From positions 1-37,447 of the forward strand of contig JAJDAN010000081.1 of assembly GCA_029261855.1 (NCBI GenBank): a stretch of DNA of 37,447 bases. Reading direction: 5' to 3'. The notes below the pieces were generated by a model, which worked only from the letters and a program-made list of their open reading frames with translations, did not search any database and was not told the origin of the DNA. Position numbers and translations under genes: made by a program. Positions 1 through 6,766 of this stretch are shown here, in pieces. Source of the DNA: Deltaproteobacteria bacterium. GTDB taxonomy: Bacteria > Myxococcota_A > UBA9160 > UBA4427. Position 1 is the stretch's first letter. Each line of letters begins with the position of its first letter.

Positions 1-60
1 GGACACGCGCGTTACCGGAATCCCCGGGTGATTCGTGAGCCCCGTCACGAAATGAGCTGA
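1..60 (+). CDS. 3' end of an upstream gene (partial)
   Basis: Frame 1 is open from the first base of the window and closes at TGA 58-60, giving 19 residues ending RHEMS. It is followed within 40 bp by a hairpin with a T-rich tail on the same strand, as expected behind a gene end. Nothing about function can be read from so short a piece. It could also be chance, because an open frame of 19 codons is common in GC-rich DNA. Confidence 0.35.
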   Translation, partial: GHARYRNPRVIREPRHEMS

Positions 61-94
61 AGTTCCGGATTCTCGCGCCGATGAGATTCCTTGG

Positions 95-128
95 GAGGGG
101 ACGCAGCAACGGCTGCGTCCTCTTTCTG
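95..128 (+). terminator. Rho-independent-like terminator
   Basis: A perfect 9 bp stem (GGACGCAGC at 99-107 with GCTGCGTCC at 112-120, four-base loop) extends outward by weaker pairs and runs into a T-rich stretch (TCTTTCTGCTTTCT). It probably ends the transcript coming from the left edge. It lies over the ATG at 81, which argues that the next gene starts at the downstream ATG. Confidence 0.6.
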
Positions 129-149
129 CTTTCTGAGGAGCCCGGTGAG

Positions 150-512
150 ATGCGGACTGATGAGATGCGGACTGGTGAAATCGTCCTGGAGCGTCGCAAG
201 ACCTATCGCCTGCCGGTGCGGGTCCCCGTGTTTGCCGATGGTTTCGGCATCGACTCCTCGACGGTCACGGTGAACCTGACCGCGGGTGGCATGTACGTCG
301 AGACGCGGGAGAGCCCGCCGCTGCACGCTTCCCTCGAGCTGTCGCTCTGCCTGCCCGGCGAAGCGGCGCCCCTCGAGCTGACGGGACGCGTCGTCCGAAA
401 CGGCAATGACCCGAAGGAACCCGTCGGGGTCGGCATCGAGTTCATGGCGGTCGACCGCCATGCCCACGACCGCCTCACCCACTTCGTGAGTGGGATGGGA
501 TTCATGCGTTAG
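150..512 (+). CDS. PilZ domain protein
   Basis: A 120-residue single-domain PilZ-like protein. PilZ domains usually bind cyclic di-GMP and switch motility, exopolysaccharide or surface behaviour. The N-terminal RRKTYRLPVR block resembles the RxxxR part of the binding site, and NLTAGGMYVET about 30 residues later resembles the (D/N)xSxxG part, with Thr for Ser. The start at 150 is chosen because GAGGAG (135-140) lies 9 nt upstream; an in-frame ATG at 81 lies before and under the terminator hairpin. Its 3' end overlaps the convergent amidohydrolase by 11 bp. There is no output domain, so it probably acts on a partner. The family is fairly sure, but c-di-GMP binding is unproven because of the imperfect second motif. 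Confidence 0.8.
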   Translation: MRTDEMRTGEIVLERRKTYRLPVRVPVFADGFGIDSSTVTVNLTAGGMYVETRESPPLHASLELSLCLPGEAAPLELTGRVVRNGNDPKEPVGVGIEFMAVDRHAHDRLTHFVSGMGFMR

Positions 513-2166
513 CGACGACTCCCGGCCGCGCGTCCGTGTAGCCGCCCTTTGCGCTCCACGTGAGCTCGCCGTTCACGATCACCGTGTCGACGCCGCGCGC
601 TTCGCGTACGTAGCGCATGCCGTTCTCGGGCATGTCGTGGGCCGGCCGCTCGTCGCCGCGGGCGATGGTTTCCGGGTCGAACACGACGACGTCCGCCGCC
701 ATTCCGGAACGCAACAGGCCCCGGTCCGGGATCCCCCAGATCTGCGCCGTCTCGCCCGTGATCTTGCGGACCGCGTGCTCGAGGCTCAGGTGGTGGCCCT
801 TCCGGACGAACTCGCTGAAGAGGTAGCCGGTGTCGCCGTAGGTCGCGAAGGACTGGATGTGGGCGCCGGCGTCGCTGGCGCCCACGTGAACCAGGTCGTT
901 CGCGATCAGCGGGCCGATGCGCGACGGGTCCTCGTGGCCCATGTTCGCCGACAGGAAGTGAACACCGAGATCCTCGTCGAGGGACAGGTCGATGAGGGCG
1001 GCCGCGGGAGTCGTCGATCGCTCTTTTGCGATCTCGCCCAGGTTGCGTCCGATCAGCGACGCGTCCCGGCTGTCGCGGACCCGGAGGTGCGCGAAGCGTT
1101 GGGTGTCACCGCCCGGCTCGGCCGCGTCGATCAGTCCCTGGCGGGTGCCCGGGTCGCCCAGCGCCGCGAGCTTGCGATCCCGGGGCATGCGCAGGGTCAG
1201 GTACCAGGCGGGCAGGGCGATGAAGAAGAGGCTCGCGACCTCGAGGTTGAAGCTGATGTCGATGGGGCGCGTCTGCACCTGGGGCCACACCCGGGCGCCC
1301 CGCTGGAACTGCTCTCCCACCCGGTCGAGCACCCGCGAGACGTTCTCGGGCATCACCGCCGAATCGAAGAGCGGCGAGAAGGTGGTGGGGATGCCGTGTC
1401 GCAGGGACAGTTCGGCCAGCTGGTCGACCCGCGCCAGGGTGATGTCCGTGTTGTAGAACTCGGGCACGACCTGCAGCATGCGCCCGTACTCGCCCAGCAC
1501 GGCGGCGAGGGCGTCGATCTCTTCGAAGTGCGCGAAGCGGCTGGGGACCGGAAACAGGTTTTCGTCCATGTCCACGTAGCTGGTGGACAGGCCCACGGCT
1601 CCTGCTTCGAGACAGTCGCGCAGCAGGTCCTGCATGGCCCGGATCTCGTCCGGCGTGGCCGCGCGCTTCTGGGCTTCCGCGCCGCCCATCACCCACATGC
1701 GCAGGGGGCTGTGCCCCGCCAGCGGCGCGACGTTCAGGGCGACGCGCCCGCGAAGGGCCGCCACGTAGTCGGCGAAGCTCTCCCATTCCCACGCAAAGGC
1801 CCCGTCGAAGGCGGCGTCGGGCATCTCCTCGATCTGCTGGAACATGCTGACGAGCTTCGGCCGGTGCTCCGCCCGCAGCGGCGCCAGGGAAAGCGAGCAG
1901 TTGCCGTTCACGACCGTCGTGACGCCGTGCTCGAGAGCGGGGCGCGCCTGGGCGTCCCACATCAGCTGGGCGTCGAAGTGGGTGTGCGGATCGATGAAGC
2001 CGGGCGCGACGACCTGGCCGCACGCGTCGATCTCGTGGCGGGCCGGCCCGGTGAGCTGGCCGCCGACCCGGGCGAGACGTCCGCCCTGGATGCCGATGTC
2101 GCCGTGAAAGGCGGGGAGGCCGGTTCCGTCCACGATGCGGCCGTTTCGGATGAGGATGTCCAGCAT
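502..2166 (-). CDS. D-aminoacylase-like amidohydrolase
   Basis: A 554-residue member of the amidohydrolase superfamily, closest in layout to N-acyl-D-amino-acid deacylases, which hydrolyse N-acyl bonds in the cytoplasm. The N-terminal beta-sandwich (LIRNGRIVDGTG) leads into the metal motif HTH (His61, His63). GNC at Cys90 matches the bridging cysteine of D-aminoacylases, and SDAGAH carries the catalytic Asp432. The usual THxR and ISHxK segments are replaced: where they should fall, at about residues 222-255, I read LQVVPEFY and TTFSPLF, so two expected His metal ligands seem absent. The substrate is therefore uncertain. It is the last gene of a minus-strand operon behind an epoxide hydrolase and two small genes. 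AAGGAA precedes the ATG. Confidence 0.82.
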   Translation of the reverse strand: MLDILIRNGRIVDGTGLPAFHGDIGIQGGRLARVGGQLTGPARHEIDACGQVVAPGFIDPHTHFDAQLMWDAQARPALEHGVTTVVNGNCSLSLAPLRAEHRPKLVSMFQQIEEMPDAAFDGAFAWEWESFADYVAALRGRVALNVAPLAGHSPLRMWVMGGAEAQKRAATPDEIRAMQDLLRDCLEAGAVGLSTSYVDMDENLFPVPSRFAHFEEIDALAAVLGEYGRMLQVVPEFYNTDITLARVDQLAELSLRHGIPTTFSPLFDSAVMPENVSRVLDRVGEQFQRGARVWPQVQTRPIDISFNLEVASLFFIALPAWYLTLRMPRDRKLAALGDPGTRQGLIDAAEPGGDTQRFAHLRVRDSRDASLIGRNLGEIAKERSTTPAAALIDLSLDEDLGVHFLSANMGHEDPSRIGPLIANDLVHVGASDAGAHIQSFATYGDTGYLFSEFVRKGHHLSLEHAVRKITGETAQIWGIPDRGLLRSGMAADVVVFDPETIARGDERPAHDMPENGMRYVREARGVDTVIVNGELTWSAKGGYTDARPGVVANA

Positions 2167-2213
2167 GGTCGATTCCTTTTTCGCTCGGTCTCTCGGCTTC
2201 TTGGTTTCTCGCG

Positions 2214-2429
2214 CTAACGGGGCAACACGTCCAGCAGATGCTGCCAGGGTTTCCCGCGCAGGTCACTGGCGACCTGCGCGTCACAGTTTTCCAGCAGGCG
2301 GCGCGCACAGTCGGCGTCCAGGGTCACCGAGTCGACGCCGCCGTTTTCGTGGCGCACCTGCACCACCAATACCGCTTCGCCGTCGTGACCGGGTGCGACC
2401 CGGGCGTCGTCGATCACTGGCCCGGGCAC
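2214..2429 (-). CDS. Small hypothetical protein, 71 aa
   Basis: A 71-residue protein I do not recognise. It has a GTG start directly abutting the TGA of the preceding gene (TGAGTG), so it is probably translated by re-initiation. The sequence suggests a small alpha/beta fold: a central strand EAVLVVQVRHENGGVDSVTLDA, then a helix with a DADCARRLLENC segment, ending KPWQHLLDVLPR. There is no signal peptide or membrane span. Its position between an epoxide hydrolase and an amidohydrolase suggests an accessory or regulatory role in that pathway; this is inference from context only. Confidence 0.6.
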   Translation of the reverse strand: MPGPVIDDARVAPGHDGEAVLVVQVRHENGGVDSVTLDADCARRLLENCDAQVASDLRGKPWQHLLDVLPR

Positions 2430-2666
2430 TCAGGACCCCAGTCCTTCGTAGCGTCCGGTCACCACGCGGGGAGCTTCGACGAAGATCACGTCGCTTCCCA
2501 GCAGGACGCCCGGCGGATTGCGGACGAACAGGTGCAGGTTCCAGCCGCGCAGCTTCTCGATCGCCTCTGCGGAGGGCTCACCCGGAAGCGCGCGTTCGGC
2601 GAGCGCCGGCCAGTCTTCGTCGGGTTCGGGGGTCACGAAGCGCCGCTGTTCCGTCAGTTCGCTCAT
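2430..2666 (-). CDS. Small hypothetical protein, 78 aa
   Basis: A 78-residue soluble protein of unknown function. Its ATG overlaps the TGA of the upstream epoxide hydrolase by 4 bp (ATGA), and its own stop abuts the next start, so it is almost certainly a translated operon member. The N-terminal half is acidic and proline-rich (PEPDEDWPALAERALPGEPS). The C-terminal half, LHLFVRNPPGVLLGSDVIFVEAPRVV, looks like two or three beta strands. It has no cysteine, no membrane segment and no motif I can name. Confidence 0.65.
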   Translation of the reverse strand: MSELTEQRRFVTPEPDEDWPALAERALPGEPSAEAIEKLRGWNLHLFVRNPPGVLLGSDVIFVEAPRVVTGRYEGLGS

Positions 2667-3685
2667 GTCGTCTCCTGGTCGAGGCCGGCGAGGAACTCCA
2701 GCAGTGCTGCGTTCGTCTCCTCGGGCGCTTCCTGCTGGTTCCAGTGACCGGCGCCCTCGATCAACACCTTGCCGCGCAGGTCTTCGCAGAAGGTCTCGAG
2801 CATCTTCACGGCGGGACCCTCTTCGGCGTACTCGGGTCCGGTCACCACGGCGTCCCGCAACCCGCCGACGAACAGCGCCGGGACGGTGACCCGCAGGTCC
2901 GCGAACGGCGCGAGCAGTTCCCAGTTTCGGTCGAAGTTCCGGTACCAGTTGAGACCGCCGCGAAAGCCCGTCCGCTCGAACTCGCCGACGTAGACCTCGA
3001 GGTCGTCCGGGGACAGCCAAGCGGGCAGCTCGTCCGGGTTCACCATCCCGTCCAGGAACTTCGCGCTCTTCGGCAGGTCGAGATTGCGGAAGTGGTTCTC
3101 GTCCACCGACCCGGACGCCGTGAAGAGCATGCTGCGCATCATTTCCCGTGCGCGCGGGTCGAGCTCGGCCTCGGCCTTTCCTTCTTCCTGGAAGTACAGG
3201 ATGTAGAGGAAGTGGTCTCCGACCATGGCCTTCATCATGTCCGTCGGCTTGATGGGAAGGCGCGGCATGAACGGGACGCTCATGCCGACTACCGCGCGGA
3301 AGCGATCGGGTCGCAGCAACGCTGCATTCCACGCGACCAACGAGCCCCAGTCGTGCCCCACGATCACGGCCTGCTTCTCTCCCAGGGCGCCGAGCAGCGT
3401 GGTCATGTCGCCGACCAGGTGCAGCATCGAATACGCCTCGACGGGCTCGGGCGCATCGGTTTGCCCGTAGCCGCGCATGTCCGGCGCGACGGCGTGATAG
3501 CCAGCCGCGGCCAGGGCCTCGAGCTGGTAGCGCCACGAGTACCAGCATTCCGGGAAGCCGTGGCACAGCAGCACGAGCGGACCTTCGCCGGCCTCGGCGA
3601 TGTGCATGGAAAGGGGGCCGACCTGGACCTGCCGGTGCTGGATCACGCTGCTCTGGCTGCTCGTGCTGGTCAAAGGGGGGGCCAT
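2663..3685 (-). CDS. Epoxide hydrolase, alpha/beta fold
   Basis: A 340-residue alpha/beta hydrolase of the epoxide hydrolase type, which opens epoxides to diols through a covalent ester. HGFPE near residue 42 supplies the oxyanion-hole motif, GHDWG gives the nucleophile Asp112, and GAGHW near the C-terminus gives the catalytic His. No signal peptide is seen, so it is cytoplasmic. I chose ATG 3685 over the in-frame ATG at 3709 because 3709 lies inside the candidate promoter and operator; the 8 extra residues would not add to the fold. It is the first gene of an operon with two small genes and a D-aminoacylase-like gene, divergent from a TetR gene that probably controls it. Haloalkane dehalogenase is less likely given the HGFPE motif and context. 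Confidence 0.85.
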   Translation of the reverse strand: MAPPLTSTSSQSSVIQHRQVQVGPLSMHIAEAGEGPLVLLCHGFPECWYSWRYQLEALAAAGYHAVAPDMRGYGQTDAPEPVEAYSMLHLVGDMTTLLGALGEKQAVIVGHDWGSLVAWNAALLRPDRFRAVVGMSVPFMPRLPIKPTDMMKAMVGDHFLYILYFQEEGKAEAELDPRAREMMRSMLFTASGSVDENHFRNLDLPKSAKFLDGMVNPDELPAWLSPDDLEVYVGEFERTGFRGGLNWYRNFDRNWELLAPFADLRVTVPALFVGGLRDAVVTGPEYAEEGPAVKMLETFCEDLRGKVLIEGAGHWNQQEAPEETNAALLEFLAGLDQETT

Positions 3686-3705
3686 CCTATTCAGCAGGTC
3701 GCCCG

Positions 3706-3734
3706 ACATTATTCGATTCCAATAATGGACACAA
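3706..3734 (-). promoter_or_regulatory. Candidate promoter of the epoxide hydrolase operon
   Basis: On the minus strand a TTGTGT (3729-3734) and a TAATGT (3706-3711) are spaced by 17 bp, a sigma70-like layout in otherwise GC-rich DNA. It would place transcription start near 3699 and leave a very short leader before ATG 3685. It coincides with the inverted repeat at 3707-3727. Confidence 0.45.
3707..3727. promoter_or_regulatory. Candidate TetR operator
   Basis: Perfect 7 bp arms CATTATT and AATAATG are separated by 7 bp in the 75 bp divergent gap between the epoxide hydrolase and the TetR gene. Size, symmetry and position fit a TetR-family operator. The A+T-rich arms stand out sharply from the surrounding sequence. 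Binding here would cover the operon's candidate -10 and spacer. Confidence 0.6.
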
Positions 3735-3748
3735 GTACAGTCATGAAA

Positions 3749-3754
3749 TAGGAT
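3749..3754 (+). promoter_or_regulatory. -10-like TAGGAT, 6 nt before the tetR-type start
   Basis: TAGGAT ends exactly 6 nt before ATG 3761, the same geometry seen before many starts in this window. It would give a leaderless transcript. The embedded AGGA could alternatively act as a ribosome binding site. Confidence 0.4.
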
Positions 3755-3760
3755 CCGGCC

Positions 3761-4429
3761 ATGGATCCGATCCAGACACCGACACCGACACCGACACCGA
3801 CACAGACGCCAGAGCTGTCTCGGCGAGACCGCAAGAAGGAGCGGACCCGCCGCCAGATCTACGAGGCCGCCATGCGTCTGTTCGCCCGGGAGGGCTTCCC
3901 GGCCGTGACCCTCGCCGCCATCTGCGACGAGGCGGACGTCGGGCGAGGCACCTTCTTCCTGCACTTTCCCAGCAAGGCGGCGCTGCTCTACGAGTTCAAT
4001 CAGCGCGTGGCCGAAGACTTCCGCGCGACCCTGGTCGAGCCGCGGGCCTCGGCCCGGGACGAGCTGCAGGCGCTGGTCCGACGCATCTCCGTCGAGCTCG
4101 CCGCCCAGGCGGAGATCATGACCGCCATGCTGGCCGAGTTTTTCACCAGTCCGGAGGCTCTGGCGGCGGCGTCCGAGCAGGGGACCGCGCTGCCGGAGCT
4201 GGTCGGCGAGATCATCACGCGCGGTCAGGAGCGGGGGGAGTTCGCCCAGCACATCGATCCGCAGCTCGCCGCCGCGTCCTTCTTCGCGACGGCGTGCGCT
4301 CTCATCAGCGCCCTCATCAGCGGCGGCGTCTTCGGTTCGTCTGCCGAGCTCTCGGCGGAAGAGCTCAATCGCCAGTTCCTGCAGATCACCTTCTCCGGCC
4401 TCAGCCCGGCCGGAGACCACAACGACTGA
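3761..4429 (+). CDS. TetR-family transcriptional regulator
   Basis: A 222-residue TetR-type regulator. After a low-complexity threonine/proline N-terminus (about residues 5-17), the DNA-binding helix-turn-helix runs from RRQIYEAAMRLFAREGFPAVTLAAICDEAD to GRGTFFLHFPSKAALL (roughly residues 30-75), which is typical of the family. The remaining helical domain should bind a small hydrophobic effector and form dimers. It is divergent from the epoxide hydrolase operon and 44 bp upstream of an FAD oxidoreductase, so it probably represses one or both until a substrate appears. The effector is unknown. The N-terminal TP run is encoded by a hexamer tandem repeat and is not part of the conserved domain. 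Confidence 0.9.
   Translation: MDPIQTPTPTPTPTQTPELSRRDRKKERTRRQIYEAAMRLFAREGFPAVTLAAICDEADVGRGTFFLHFPSKAALLYEFNQRVAEDFRATLVEPRASARDELQALVRRISVELAAQAEIMTAMLAEFFTSPEALAAASEQGTALPELVGEIITRGQERGEFAQHIDPQLAAASFFATACALISALISGGVFGSSAELSAEELNRQFLQITFSGLSPAGDHND
3775..3804 (+). repeat. In-frame GACACC hexamer repeat
   Basis: Four exact GACACC copies and a fifth ending in A encode the TP-rich N-terminus of the TetR-type protein. Slippage here would change length by two residues without shifting frame. Confidence 0.85.
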
Positions 4430-4473
4430 CATCGCCAAGCCCAGAACCAAAAGCGAGGATTCGAACCGTACGC

Positions 4474-6123
4474 ATGTCGCACGAAACCCAGAGCAGCAAA
4501 CACGTCATCGTGATCGGCGGATCGGTCGCCGGTCTCGGCACCGCCCTGGCGCTGTCCGGGCGCGGCCACCGCGTCACGGTCCTCGAGGCGGACGCGACCC
4601 CGCTGCCCGAGAGTCATACCGAGGCCTTCCTGCACTGGGATCGGCGCGGGTCGCCCCAGACGCGTCACTCCCACGCGCTGCTCGCGCGGCTGCGCAACCT
4701 GATCCGGGACCACGCGCCGGATCTGCTCGAGAAGCTCAAGGCCTGCGGCGCCGAAGAGCTGCGCTTCACCGATCGCGTGCGCGAGCTGTTCGAGGACCCC
4801 GTCCTCGAGGACGAAGACGAAGACATCGTCTTCCTGGCCTGCCGCCGAATCACCTTCGAATGGGTGCTGCGTCGCCACGTGCTCGACACGGGCCTCGTCG
4901 ACTTCCGCGACGGCGTCCGGGTGACCCGCCTCGAAGCAGAGCGCGACGATTCCGATATCCCGGTGGTGACCGGCGTCTGGGTGCGGTCGCCGGGCGGAGC
5001 GGGAGAGACGGATGGAGCGGGAGCGGGAGAGACGAGAGGAGCGGGAGCGGGAGAGACGGGAGGAGCGGAACAACTGCTCCCGGCCGATCTGGTCGTCGAC
5101 GCGTCCGGACGCCGGTCGAAGCTTCGCAGCTGGCTGCCGCAGATCGGAACGCCCCCGGTGCGGGAGGAATCGAGCCCCTGCGGCATCTTCTACACGTCGC
5201 GCTTCTACCGCCTGCTCGACGGCGTCGAGCCGCCGGACCTCGAGGGCGGCATCGTCGGCGCGGACCTGGGGTACCTCAAGGTCGGCATCTTCGCCGGAGA
5301 CAGCCGCGTCTTCTCGATCACCCTGGCCGCGTCACCCAGCGACGACGAGATGCGCAAGGTGCTCCACTCCGCGAGCTTCGACGCCGCGGTGGCCGCCGTT
5401 CCCATGACCGCCGAGTGGACGTCCCCCGACGTCTCCGAGCCCGTGTCCGAGGTTCACGGCATGGCGAACCTGAACAACACCCGGCGCTGGCTGGTCGAGG
5501 GCGGAAGCGACGGAGAAGACGGACAAGACGGAAGAGACGGAGAAGACGGACAAGACGGAAGAGACGGAAAAGACGGATCCCCGCTGGTACTCGGCTTCAT
5601 CGCGGTCGGTGACTCGCTGATCCACACCAACCCCATCGTCGGTCGCGGCTGCTCGCTGGCCTGGACCAGCGCCTTCGCCCTGGCGGACTGCCTGGACGAG
5701 CACGGCGACGACCTGCGCGCCCTCGCTCTGGCGCATCACGCGCGCGTCGAACGCGACATCGTGCCCTGGTACCAGATCCAGCTCGCTCAGGACGCGGACG
5801 GCATCGAGGTGGCCGAAGCGCAGCTGCGCGGCGAGGACCCGTTCGAGACCACCAACCCGGATGGCACCCAGAACCCGAAGGCCTTCATGCGCGGCCTGCT
5901 CAAGGAAGGTCTCGGGCCCGCGCTGCGGGAAGATCTGCCGCTGCTGCGCGCCTTCATGCGGACGATGAACCTGCTCGACGCGCCGGGTGATCTGATGAAG
6001 AACCCCGCCGTCATGCAGAGCCTGCTGGCCTCCTACGCCAAGCGGGACCAGCGGGAGAAGGTCGACCTCGGACCCGGACGCGACGCGATGATCGAGCGCT
6101 TCGCATCCCTGGGCGATTCGTGA
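4474..6123 (+). CDS. FAD-dependent oxidoreductase with two repeat inserts
   Basis: A 549-residue flavoprotein of the FAD-dependent hydroxylase/epoxidase/reductase superfamily. The N-terminal dinucleotide fold is VIVIGGSVAGLG to VTVLEAD (about residues 11-40), a variant of GxGxxG. VVDASGRRS lies in the middle, and GFIAVGDSLIHTNPIVGRG is the second FAD motif contacting ribityl phosphate. Two low-complexity inserts interrupt the fold: GAGE-type repeats at residues 175-199 and DGEDGQDGR repeats at 346-368; both are probably surface loops. No close subfamily is certain: squalene-epoxidase-, halogenase- and geranylgeranyl-reductase-like are all possible. Its position behind the TetR gene suggests a shared regulon with the divergent epoxide hydrolase, so an oxidation step feeding that enzyme is plausible but inferred. 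The C-terminus ends 4 bp from a convergent nitroreductase. Confidence 0.8.
   Translation: MSHETQSSKHVIVIGGSVAGLGTALALSGRGHRVTVLEADATPLPESHTEAFLHWDRRGSPQTRHSHALLARLRNLIRDHAPDLLEKLKACGAEELRFTDRVRELFEDPVLEDEDEDIVFLACRRITFEWVLRRHVLDTGLVDFRDGVRVTRLEAERDDSDIPVVTGVWVRSPGGAGETDGAGAGETRGAGAGETGGAEQLLPADLVVDASGRRSKLRSWLPQIGTPPVREESSPCGIFYTSRFYRLLDGVEPPDLEGGIVGADLGYLKVGIFAGDSRVFSITLAASPSDDEMRKVLHSASFDAAVAAVPMTAEWTSPDVSEPVSEVHGMANLNNTRRWLVEGGSDGEDGQDGRDGEDGQDGRDGKDGSPLVLGFIAVGDSLIHTNPIVGRGCSLAWTSAFALADCLDEHGDDLRALALAHHARVERDIVPWYQIQLAQDADGIEVAEAQLRGEDPFETTNPDGTQNPKAFMRGLLKEGLGPALREDLPLLRAFMRTMNLLDAPGDLMKNPAVMQSLLASYAKRDQREKVDLGPGRDAMIERFASLGDS
4996..5068 (+). repeat. In-frame 24 bp repeat in FAD gene
   Basis: An 18 bp short copy is followed by two 24 bp copies (5014-5037 and 5038-5061, differing at one base) and a 7 bp remnant. 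The unit is purine-rich (GGAGCGGGAG core) and encodes GAGAGET(R/G). All unit lengths are multiples of three. Confidence 0.85.
5509..5577 (+). repeat. In-frame 27 bp repeat in FAD gene
   Basis: Two identical 27 bp copies (5509-5535, 5536-5562) and a partial third are built from GACGGAnAA-like 9-mers. They encode DGEDGQDGR twice and then DGKDGS, an acidic, calcium-loop-like composition inserted just before the second FAD motif. Confidence 0.9.
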
Positions 6124-6127
6124 GCGC

Positions 6128-6766
6128 TCACGACCCCCACGTGTCGAAGCTCGTGATCTCCTCCGGCGGCGGCCGCACCGCCACCTTGAAGTCGGTTCCC
6201 TTCGTGTAGGCCACCGGCAATAGCGCCACCTGCATCACGTCGTCGGGGATGTCGAGGACCTTCGCGACATCCGCCTCGAAGAAGAGGCTGATGGTCGTCA
6301 GGGTCGACCCCAGCCCGCGGCTGCGCAGCGCCAGCTGGAAGCTCCACATCGCCGGGAAGATCGACCCGTAGGTCGCGGCGGCCATGCCGTTCGGCGCACC
6401 TTCCGGCAGGCGGCCCTGCAGGCACGGGATCACCAGTGCCGGCACTTCGCCCATGTGGTCGAGCAACCAACCCGCCGAGTCGTAGACCCGGTGCGTCTGG
6501 GCGTCTTCCTCGGGGACCTGTGCCTTGGCCTGGTCGATGAACTGCTTGCCGCGCCCATAGATTTCGCCGATGGCCTTCCGCTTGGCGGCGTCGAGCACGA
6601 CCATCCAGCGCCACTGCTGGGTGTTCGAAGCCGTCGGCGCCTGCTGGGACAAGCGGATGCAGTCGAGCAGGACGTCCCGTTCGACGGGCCGATCGAGATC
6701 GAGACGGCGGCGCACGGCGCGGGTGGTCGAAAGAAGTCGGTCGGTCTCGCTGAGGTCGAAGCTCAA
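6128..6766 (-). CDS. Nitroreductase family protein
   Basis: A 212-residue FMN-dependent nitroreductase-like protein; the family uses NAD(P)H to reduce nitro groups, quinones or enones. The N-terminal RAVRRRLDLDRPV segment followed by APTASNTQQWRW (about residue 43) is the typical FMN-phosphate binding and dimer region. GLGSTLTTI near residue 152 and the terminal basic and aromatic residues also fit. The start is TTG 6766, directly abutting the TGA of the malic enzyme gene with GGAG 8 bp upstream, so the two are co-translated. No ATG lies nearby. The substrate cannot be predicted; the neighbouring catabolic genes make an enone or nitroaromatic plausible. Confidence 0.85.
   Translation of the reverse strand: MSFDLSETDRLLSTTRAVRRRLDLDRPVERDVLLDCIRLSQQAPTASNTQQWRWMVVLDAAKRKAIGEIYGRGKQFIDQAKAQVPEEDAQTHRVYDSAGWLLDHMGEVPALVIPCLQGRLPEGAPNGMAAATYGSIFPAMWSFQLALRSRGLGSTLTTISLFFEADVAKVLDIPDDVMQVALLPVAYTKGTDFKVAVRPPPEEITSFDTWGS

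Noticed and set aside
490-2217. 575-residue plus-strand frame opposite the amidohydrolase gene
   Set aside because: It is antisense to a well-conserved gene and its composition (many Arg, Val, Asp, His) is typical of GC-rich shadow frames; no motif is seen.
4996-5577. Repeats considered as a CRISPR array
   Set aside because: Units are contiguous with no spacers, they lie inside a coding frame, and no cas gene is present.
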